Origin: Chlorobiota bacterium | GTDB taxonomy: Bacteria > Bacteroidota > Bacteroidia > Bacteroidales > JAADJA01 | DNA: 16,130 bases | Direction: 5' to 3' | Assembly: GCA_030592565.1 (NCBI GenBank) | Contig: JAUVIX010000032.1 | Coordinates: 1 to 16,130, forward strand | Shown: positions 7,749-12,575 of the stretch, in pieces | Layout: each line of letters starts with the position of its first letter | Position numbering within the stretch: the first letter of the stretch is position 1 | Position numbers and translations under genes: made by a program | Notes under the pieces: generated by a model | The model's input: the letters and a program-made list of their open reading frames with translations, nothing else | The model's database searches: none | What the model was told of the DNA's origin: nothing

Positions 7749-10574
7749 ATGAAAAGAAATTATCAGGTATATTTTGTTTTAGTGCTTCTTTGGTTGTCTT
7801 CATCCTCTCTGTTTGCACAGAAACATATTCTGTCTGGCATATTACATAGCAGTGATAATCAGCCAATATCAGGTGCAAACGTAGTTTTGTCAGTACACCC
7901 CGACACTCTTCAGGGGTTAGGAACTATTACGGATGATAAAGGGGAGTTTGAAATAATGGCAAATCCCGGGAAATATTTTCTCCGGCTCTCTTTTGTTGGG
8001 TATAAATCTATTAATACACCTGTTGAAATGGGAGATTCAGATAAGAACCTGGGAATATTACTTCTGAAGAAGGATATGAAAATGCTTGATGAGGTAGAGA
8101 TTACCGGGAAGTCAGCTCCAACAGTTCAGATAGGAGATACAACACAATATAATGCAGAATCTTTTAAGATTAATACTGATGCTAATGCTGAGAATCTGCT
8201 TGAGAAAATGCCCGGAGTTGTTGTGCAGAATGGTAAAGTGCAGGCACAGGGTGAAGATGTAAAGCAGGTTTTGGTAGATGGAAAGAGGTTTTTTGGAGAT
8301 GACCCGAATGCTGCATTGAAAAACATACCTGCTGAAATAATTGATAAAATTCAAATTTTTGATCAGCAGAGTGAGCAGGCACAGTTTACCGGCTTTGATG
8401 ACGGTGAATCGACAAAGACTATAAATATCGTTACCAAACTGGAATACCGCAATGGGACTTTCGGAAAAGTGCAGGGTGGATATGGTACTGATGACAGATA
8501 TAAAGTAGATGGAAATATTAATATTTTTAATGGAGACAGACGAATCTCAATTCTCGGCCAAAGTAATAATGTTAACCAGCAAAATTTTTCTACTGAAGAT
8601 CTTGTTGGGGTTATGAGCAGTACAACTTCCGGCGGCAGATCAGGTAGGGGAGGTGGCAGAGGCGGCGGCGGTGGCGGAGGTAGAGGTAGCAGCGGAGGTT
8701 CAAGTAGTAGTAGTGTTAACGATTTTCTGGTTGATCAGCAGGGCGGTATTACAACAACAAATGCTGCCGGGTTTAATTATACTGATAAATGGGGCGAAAA
8801 GATTGATGTTGCCGGTAATTATTTCTTTAATAAAAGCGATAACTCTAATGATAATGTCTTGTCAAGAAAATATGTTTTGGCAGAAGGCTCAGGACAAGAT
8901 TATGATGAAAGTGAAATTGCTGAAAGCATGAATCTTAATCATCGTTTTAATTTTAGATTTGATTATAAAATTAATGATAATAACTCAATACTTATTCGTC
9001 CAAAATTTACTTATCAGAAAAATGATGGTAGTAGTATTTTGAAAGGATTGACAAGCCAGGATAGTTCACTTCTGAATTTGATGGCTAATAATTTCTCAAG
9101 CAATCTGCTGGGCTATAATTTTTCTAACACTATCCTGTACAGGCATAAGTTTGCCAAAACCGGGCGTACAATTTCTTTCAACCTTGGACAGGACTTTAAG
9201 AATAATAGTGGAGAAAGTTTTCAAAATTCTGAAACCTTTTATTATGACCAGGCAGAATTTGACACTCTTGACCAAAACTCAGACCTTGATGTTTATGAGC
9301 GGAGATTGTCGGGAAATGTTCGATATACAGAGTCTCTGGGGAGGAATAAGCTCCTTTTAATTAATTACAAAACATCATATAGTGATAACAATTCTGACAA
9401 GATAACCAATAATTTTGACGAACAGACAGGCAATTACAGCATGATGGATACCCTGCTTACAAATCAGTTTGAAAGTCGATATATAACAAATGAAGGAGGT
9501 GTAGGATTTCGATATAGTCAAAGGAAAATCAATTTTATGATAAGTGCTGCATATCAGGTCGCACAATTGAAAAACGAACAGGTTTTTCCTGAATTGGGAC
9601 AGATTAACCAGACATATTACAGCATCCTTCCACGGGCAATGTTTATGTATCGTTTTTCACGAAGTAAGAACCTGCGTATATTTTACCGTAGCAACTCAGC
9701 AGCGCCATCTGTGAGCCAGTTGCAGAATGTTCTGGATAACTCCAATCCTATTCAGCTAAGAATCGGTAATCCTGAGTTGTCACAACAAAATCAACATACA
9801 TTTTTTACACGTTATTCCGTTTCAAATTCAGCCCTGGGCTCAACCTTTTTTGCTTTACTATCTGGTAGTTATACACATAATTATATTGCTAACAGAGCCT
9901 TGATTGCCCAAAAAGATAGCATATTTGATAATGGAATGATATGGCCGGCAGGAACTCAACTTACACAACCGGTTAATCTTGATGGTTATTACAATTTGCG
10001 ATCATTTATTACCTATGGCATCCCTGTTGTTAAAATTAAATCGAATCTAAATTTTAATTTCACAGCCACATTCGCCCGCATACCCGGACTTATAAATACA
10101 GATATTAATTATTCAAATTCACCATCTCTCTCCTTTGGAGCTGTGCTTAGCAGTAACATTAGTGAGAAACTGGATTTTACACTTTCATCAAACTCGAAGG
10201 TAAGTTGGGCAATAAACACACTTAATAAGAATCTTGATTCACGTTATTTCAGCCAGTTAAGCAAAATACGTGTTTATTGGAATTTCTGGAAAGAGCTGGT
10301 CTTTAGGTCTGAATTGAATCATCAGTTTTATAACGGATTGTCGGATGGATACAACACAAATTATTTCCTTTGGAATATGGGACTGGGTATGAAGTTTCTT
10401 AAAAACAGGCAAGCCGAATTGACATTATCTGTTTTTGACATCCTAAATCAAAATACAAGCATTAACAGGATAGTTACTGAAAGTTATATTGAGGATACAC
10501 AATCGCAGGTTTTGCAACAGTATCTTGTGTTGAGTTTTTCATACAAAATAAGAAATTTTAAACAGATAAATTAG
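7749..10574 (+). CDS. TonB-dependent-receptor-like outer-membrane beta-barrel protein with Gly-rich insert
   Basis: I prefer ATG 7749 (941 residues) to ATG 7731, because it gives a clean signal peptide (MKRN, hydrophobic core, ending FAQ). Next come a carboxypeptidase-D-like domain (about 25-109: SGILHSSDNQPISGANVVL, KGEFEIMANPGKYFLRLSFVGYKS) and a plug-like domain (about 115-230) with NLLEKMPGVVV, VKQVLVDGKRFFGDDP and IPAEIIDKIQIFDQQS. A long beta-barrel runs to the C terminus, as in the outer-membrane protein beta-barrel (OMP_b-brl_3) family. Residues 295-322 (bases 8631-8714) are an almost pure Gly/Arg/Ser stretch, apparently in an early barrel loop. The transported or bound ligand is unknown, and no TonB box is obvious. 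It is the last gene of the Spy-like/CBM9-like operon, with about 55 bases between stop and start. Confidence 0.88.
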   Translation: MKRNYQVYFVLVLLWLSSSSLFAQKHILSGILHSSDNQPISGANVVLSVHPDTLQGLGTITDDKGEFEIMANPGKYFLRLSFVGYKSINTPVEMGDSDKNLGILLLKKDMKMLDEVEITGKSAPTVQIGDTTQYNAESFKINTDANAENLLEKMPGVVVQNGKVQAQGEDVKQVLVDGKRFFGDDPNAALKNIPAEIIDKIQIFDQQSEQAQFTGFDDGESTKTINIVTKLEYRNGTFGKVQGGYGTDDRYKVDGNINIFNGDRRISILGQSNNVNQQNFSTEDLVGVMSSTTSGGRSGRGGGRGGGGGGGRGSSGGSSSSSVNDFLVDQQGGITTTNAAGFNYTDKWGEKIDVAGNYFFNKSDNSNDNVLSRKYVLAEGSGQDYDESEIAESMNLNHRFNFRFDYKINDNNSILIRPKFTYQKNDGSSILKGLTSQDSSLLNLMANNFSSNLLGYNFSNTILYRHKFAKTGRTISFNLGQDFKNNSGESFQNSETFYYDQAEFDTLDQNSDLDVYERRLSGNVRYTESLGRNKLLLINYKTSYSDNNSDKITNNFDEQTGNYSMMDTLLTNQFESRYITNEGGVGFRYSQRKINFMISAAYQVAQLKNEQVFPELGQINQTYYSILPRAMFMYRFSRSKNLRIFYRSNSAAPSVSQLQNVLDNSNPIQLRIGNPELSQQNQHTFFTRYSVSNSALGSTFFALLSGSYTHNYIANRALIAQKDSIFDNGMIWPAGTQLTQPVNLDGYYNLRSFITYGIPVVKIKSNLNFNFTATFARIPGLINTDINYSNSPSLSFGAVLSSNISEKLDFTLSSNSKVSWAINTLNKNLDSRYFSQLSKIRVYWNFWKELVFRSELNHQFYNGLSDGYNTNYFLWNMGLGMKFLKNRQAELTLSVFDILNQNTSINRIVTESYIEDTQSQVLQQYLVLSFSYKIRNFKQIN

Positions 10575-10623
10575 TGATTTTTAAGAAGAGCCTTTTCAAG
10601 TCGATGAAGCTTCTTGGTTGTTC

Positions 10624-10737
10624 TTATATTATAGGCTTATAAAATAGGTGCTTAACAAGTCTGTTTTTCGGGTCATTGGAATGCCCGACATAGAATTTAT
10701 CTGCAGAGCTTGAATATAGAAAATAGATATAAAACAT
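10624..10737 (-). pseudogene. Truncated GIY-YIG nuclease copy (N-terminal fragment)
   Basis: Read on the minus strand from ATG 10737, the first 30 residues (MFYIYFLYSSSADKFYVG, then HSNDPKNRLVKH) are identical to the intact GIY-YIG gene at 10874-11161 except one Ile-to-Val change. Similarity stops at about 10650, and the frame runs into unrelated codons and a stop at 10624. The catalytic Glu region is missing, so this is a dead fragment created by duplication of the tRNA-hairpin-nuclease unit. The remaining bases to the barrel gene (10575-10623) hold no supported gene. Confidence 0.8.
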
Positions 10738-10788
10738 AGTCAATAAACAAAAAAGCCCGAATATTCGGGCTTTTTGCTCCTCTTCTTG
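10650..10788. repeat. Direct repeat copy 1 (nuclease 5' end, hairpin, tRNA 3' end)
   Basis: 139 bases match 11074-11209 in the same orientation, with two substitutions and a 3-base length difference near 10741-10748. The match covers the first 30 codons of the GIY-YIG gene, the 26-base palindromic terminator and the last 12 bases of tRNA-Asn. It ends exactly where the T-arm region of the tRNA copy changes into a palindrome. Confidence 0.92.
10750..10775. terminator. Bidirectional hairpin terminator, copy 1
   Basis: A perfect 26-base palindrome: five A, then GCCCGAATATTCGGGC, then five T. It has the form of a factor-independent terminator in both directions. It can end plus-strand transcription from the barrel gene and minus-strand transcription from the decayed tRNA copy. 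Confidence 0.85.
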
Positions 10789-10804
10789 TCCCGAAGCTTC
10801 GGGA
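10789..10804. repeat. 16-base perfect palindrome, AAGCTT core, in place of a T arm
   Basis: TCCCGAAGCTTCGGGA is a perfect palindrome. It replaces 17 bases (11210-11226 in the intact tRNA) that cover the T arm, leaving both flanks aligned. Confidence 0.85.
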
Positions 10805-10814
10805 CTCTGATTAA

Positions 10815-10830
10815 TCCCGCACGTGCGGAA
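10815..10830. repeat. 16-base near-palindrome, CACGTG core, in place of the anticodon arm (copy A)
   Basis: TCCCGCACGTGCGGAA differs by one base from the perfect palindrome at 11312-11327 and sits at the same junction, right after CTCTGATTAA. The 24 bases 10805-10828 are identical to 11302-11325, so this insert predates the duplication of the tRNA copies. Confidence 0.85.
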
Positions 10831-10837
10831 CTTCCTG

Positions 10838-10861
10838 CCCGACTGACGTTTTTCAGGCGGG
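10838..10861. repeat. Imperfect hairpin with CCCG/CGGG outer stem in the D-arm side of copy A
   Basis: CCCG-A-CTGA (10838-10846), a CGTTTT loop, then TCAG-G-CGGG (10853-10861) form an eight-pair stem with one A/G mismatch. It lies between the anticodon remnant and TAACC, where the intact tRNA and copy B have no such sequence. Confidence 0.75.
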
Positions 10862-10873
10862 TAACCATCTGAG

Positions 10874-11161
10874 CTATTTTTTCAACACCCATTCAAATTC
10901 CTTCATCCCCAAACTTTCATTTATAATTTTGAGAATTAATTTTCTACTTTTTTGCTTTTTTATATATCGCTCTATTTTCATGGCTTCAGCGCGAGAATCA
11001 GAAACAGGGAAATAATAAACCAATATCCAAGGCCTAAACTTTTTAGTAAAGGTTTTGCTGATTGTTGAATTATGCTTAACAAGTCTGTTTTTCGGGTCAT
11101 TGGAATGCCCGATATAGAATTTATCTGCAGAGCTTGAATATAGAAAATAAATATAAAACAT
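10874..11161 (-). CDS. Small GIY-YIG endonuclease-domain protein
   Basis: A 95-residue protein starting at ATG 11161. An upstream in-frame GTG would begin inside the tRNA and hairpin and is rejected. The single GIY-YIG domain shows the first strand YIYFLYS (3-9, the GIY position), FYIGHS (15-20, the YIG position), a basic RLVKH just after (the Arg helix), and a later EAMKIERYIKKQKSRKLI segment with the candidate catalytic Glu. Length and architecture fit the small stand-alone GIY-YIG proteins (UPF0213-like) common in Bacteroidota. No DNA-binding domain is attached. It lies 37 bases downstream of tRNA-Asn on the same strand, with a terminator hairpin between, and its stop codon is inside a dead tRNA copy. 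Inference: a selfish or genome-maintenance nuclease linked to tRNA-Asn. Its function is not proven. Confidence 0.85.
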   Translation of the reverse strand: MFYIYFLYSSSADKFYIGHSNDPKNRLVKHNSTISKTFTKKFRPWILVYYFPVSDSRAEAMKIERYIKKQKSRKLILKIINESLGMKEFEWVLKK

Positions 11162-11209
11162 AGTAAAACAAAAAAGCCCGAATATTCGGGCTTTTTGCTC
11201 CTCTTCTTG
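11074..11209. repeat. Direct repeat copy 2 (nuclease 5' end, hairpin, tRNA 3' end)
   Basis: Nearly identical to 10650-10788 in the same orientation. This copy lies in the intact unit: start of the GIY-YIG gene, terminator and 3' end of the functional tRNA-Asn. Confidence 0.92.
11171..11196. terminator. Bidirectional hairpin terminator after tRNA-Asn
   Basis: A perfect 26-base palindrome (A5, GCCCGAATATTCGGGC, T5), identical to 10750-10775, begins one base after the tRNA 3' end on the minus strand. It should end the tRNA transcript and so separates the tRNA from the GIY-YIG gene, unless readthrough occurs. Confidence 0.88.
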
Positions 11210-11271
11210 GACTCGAACCAAGGACCCTCTGATTAACAGTCAGATGCTCTAACCAACTGAGCTAAAGAGGA
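11198..11271 (-). tRNA. tRNA-Asn (anticodon GTT)
   Basis: The 74-base minus-strand gene folds as a full cloverleaf: acceptor TCCTCTT/AAGAGGA (11271-11265 with 11205-11199), discriminator G at 11198, D arm GCTC..GAGC, anticodon arm TCTGA-CTGTTAA-TCAGA with anticodon GTT (11237-11235), variable GGGTC and T arm CTTGG-TTCGAGT-CCAAG. CCA is not encoded; a terminator follows. A decayed tRNA-Asn copy lies 28 bases upstream on the same strand, and both may be in one transcript from the promoter at 11394-11423. Confidence 0.97.
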
Positions 11272-11299
11272 ATTTATTTCTTGCTTATTTCTCTTTGTT

Positions 11300-11352
11300 C
11301 CCTCTGATTAATCCCGCACGTGCGGGACTCTAACCAACTGAGCTAAAGAGGA
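11300..11352 (-). pseudogene. Decayed tRNA-Asn copy B (5' half, anticodon replaced by a palindrome)
   Basis: On the minus strand the acceptor 5' strand TCCTCTT and the whole D arm (11352-11328) match the intact tRNA. The next 10 bases, covering the anticodon 5' stem and part of the anticodon, are replaced by a 16-base palindrome (11312-11327). The following TTAATCAGAGGG (11311-11300) matches again, and then similarity ends before the T arm. It has no usable anticodon, T arm or 3' acceptor strand. Confidence 0.88.
11312..11327. repeat. 16-base perfect palindrome, CACGTG core, in place of the anticodon (copy B)
   Basis: TCCCGCACGTGCGGGA is perfectly self-complementary and shares its CCCG...CGGG arms with the palindromes at 10789-10804 (AAGCTT core) and in the two terminators (AATATT core). 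Confidence 0.88.
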
Positions 11353-11393
11353 ATTATTAATGTTTTAATGAACTTTCCCTTTAAAAAGGAGTG

Positions 11394-11423
11394 CAAAAGT
11401 ATATGTTTTTTGCAAATAAACAA
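11394..11423 (-). promoter_or_regulatory. Predicted minus-strand promoter for the tRNA-Asn cluster
   Basis: On the minus strand TTG (11423-11421), 19 bases, then TACTTTTG (11401-11394) fit the Bacteroidota -33/-7 promoter pattern. The start would be about 35 bases before the decayed tRNA copy B, so the primary transcript would carry that copy ahead of the intact tRNA-Asn. Confidence 0.5.
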
Positions 11424-11431
11424 TACATTTG
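11424..11431 (+). promoter_or_regulatory. Predicted -7 box for the PfkB kinase gene
   Basis: TACATTTG matches TAnnTTTG and lies about 28 bases before ATG 11459. No good -33 box is seen. It abuts the -33 element of the divergent tRNA promoter, so the two promoters overlap. Confidence 0.45.
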
Positions 11432-11458
11432 CAAAAAATTTTACTAAATAATCAAAAT

Positions 11459-12433
11459 ATGGCAAAAGTACTTGGAATGGGTAATGCTCTTGTGGACATA
11501 CTTACAAAACTCGAAAGTGATAAAACACTGGACATTTTTTCTCTACCAAAAGGAAGTATGCAACTCGTTGACCTAAAGGAAAGTGATAATGTTAATAATG
11601 GAACAGAAAGTTTTGAAAAATCCATTGCCTCTGGAGGATCGGCAGCAAATACAATTCATGGCCTTGCAAGGTTAGATATTGAAACCGGTTTCATTGGAAA
11701 AGTTGGAAATGATGAATTTGGAATGTTTTTTCAAAGTGATATGGAAAAAAGTCAAATTACTCCCCACCTGCTTAACAGTGACACTGCAACAGGTAAAGCA
11801 ATAGCATTAATTACGCCAGACTCAGAACGGACATTCGCAACATTTCTTGGTGCTGCTGTAGAACTATCACCTGATGATATTTTACCAGAGCAGTTTAATG
11901 GATACGATTATTTTCATATCGAAGGATACCTTGTTCAAAATCATGATTTAATACTAAAAGCAGTGAAACTGGCAAAAGAGAAAGGTCTTACAGTAACTCT
12001 TGATATGGCCAGTTATAATGTTGTGGAAGATAATCTGGACTTTCTGAATGAAATACTGGAGAAATATGTTGACATCGTCTTTGCAAATGAAGAAGAAGCA
12101 AAGGCTTTTACTGGAAAGGAGCCCGAGGAGGCATTGGATGATTTTTCTGAATTGTGCGATATTTCTGTTGTGAAAATAGGAAAAAAAGGCTCATTTGTGA
12201 AAAAAGATGGCATAACATATAAAATTGAGCCAATAGAAGCAAACAGTATTGATACCACAGGAGCTGGCGACCTGTTTGCAGCAGGATTTGTTTATGGTTT
12301 AATAAATGGATTTCCGCTGGATAAATGTGGTGCTGCAGGCTCAATACTGGCAGCAAAAACCATTGAAGTTATGGGACCTAAAATGGATGATCAAAAGTGG
12401 GAAGAGGTAAAGGAATTGCTTGACAAACTCTAA
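11459..12433 (+). CDS. PfkB-family kinase (adenosine-kinase-like)
   Basis: A 324-residue cytoplasmic kinase. I chose ATG 11459 because the in-frame TTG at 11429 lies inside the predicted -7 box. The N-terminal part has MGNALVDIL (7-15) and the substrate-side glycine motif ASGGSAANTIHGLARLD (57-73). The NxxE motif is N210-E213 (ANEEEA), which helps bind Mg and phosphate. The C-terminal signature DTTGAGDLFAAGF (265-277) contains the catalytic base D271 and anion-hole glycines. Family members phosphorylate ribose, fructose, adenosine or related substrates. The overall pattern, including the final AAKTIEVMGPK, is closest to what is annotated as adenosine kinase or PfkB sugar kinase in Bacteroidota; the exact substrate is not decided here. 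It appears monocistronic, between divergent tRNA-Asn and the EF-G paralog. Confidence 0.9.
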   Translation: MAKVLGMGNALVDILTKLESDKTLDIFSLPKGSMQLVDLKESDNVNNGTESFEKSIASGGSAANTIHGLARLDIETGFIGKVGNDEFGMFFQSDMEKSQITPHLLNSDTATGKAIALITPDSERTFATFLGAAVELSPDDILPEQFNGYDYFHIEGYLVQNHDLILKAVKLAKEKGLTVTLDMASYNVVEDNLDFLNEILEKYVDIVFANEEEAKAFTGKEPEEALDDFSELCDISVVKIGKKGSFVKKDGITYKIEPIEANSIDTTGAGDLFAAGFVYGLINGFPLDKCGAAGSILAAKTIEVMGPKMDDQKWEEVKELLDKL

Positions 12434-12523
12434 TTCTTTATTGCCTTTTAGCACTCTGAGTAGTTACAAAAAAAATAATTAGATTATTTACAACATATTG
12501 TTTAATAATTCTTTATATTTTTA

Positions 12524-12531
12524 TACATTTG
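12524..12531 (+). promoter_or_regulatory. Predicted -7 box for the EF-G paralog
   Basis: TACATTTG matches TAnnTTTG about 45 bases before ATG 12576. A TTG at 12498-12500 is 23 bases upstream, somewhat farther than the usual 19-21, so the -33 assignment is weak. Confidence 0.4.
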
Positions 12532-12575
12532 CCGCTCTTTAGTAATCAGTAATATATATTTAATACGAAATAACG

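Larger units (their letters stand above)
10777..10876 (-). pseudogene. Decayed tRNA-Asn copy A, carrying three palindromic inserts
   Basis: Compared with the intact tRNA-Asn at 11198-11271, the 3' acceptor part (10777-10788), a CTCTGATTAA block of the anticodon arm (10805-10814) and the D-arm TAACC..CTGAGCTA block (10862-10876) remain in order. Between them the T-arm region is replaced by a 16-base palindrome (10789-10804), the anticodon region by another (10815-10830), and a third hairpin lies at 10838-10861. The 5' acceptor strand is gone. The TAG at tRNA positions 8-10 now serves as the stop codon (10874-10876) of the GIY-YIG gene. It cannot fold as a tRNA. Confidence 0.82.

Noticed and set aside
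7531..7878. Minus-strand 115-codon open frame across the CBM9-like/barrel junction
   Set aside because: It runs antisense through two real genes and their gap, and its composition reflects the Met/Gly-rich tail read backwards.
8653..8931. Plus-strand 92-codon open frame rich in Ala, Glu and Val inside the barrel gene
   Set aside because: It is the +1 reading of the GGN/AGN-rich insert and neighbouring codons; it overlaps a convincing 941-residue gene and has no start signal or family features.
10600..10606. GTCGATG as a further LytTR half-site
   Set aside because: There is no partner repeat 21 bases away and no promoter geometry; it lies after the operon, not before a gene.
10571..10623. 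Minus-strand open stretch ending RTTKKLHRLEKALLKNH before the barrel gene
   Set aside because: It looks like a basic helical C terminus, but it has no start in frame, is cut by the nuclease fragment and does not match the intact GIY-YIG C terminus; too short to call a remnant.
11162..11221. Longer GIY-YIG start (115 residues) from an in-frame GTG
   Set aside because: The extra 20 codons run through the tRNA 3' end and terminator palindrome; ATG 11161 begins exactly at the conserved FYIYFLY strand.
10874..11352. CRISPR array made of the repeated palindromes
   Set aside because: The repeated units are tRNA, nuclease and terminator copies with no regular spacer pattern and no cas genes.
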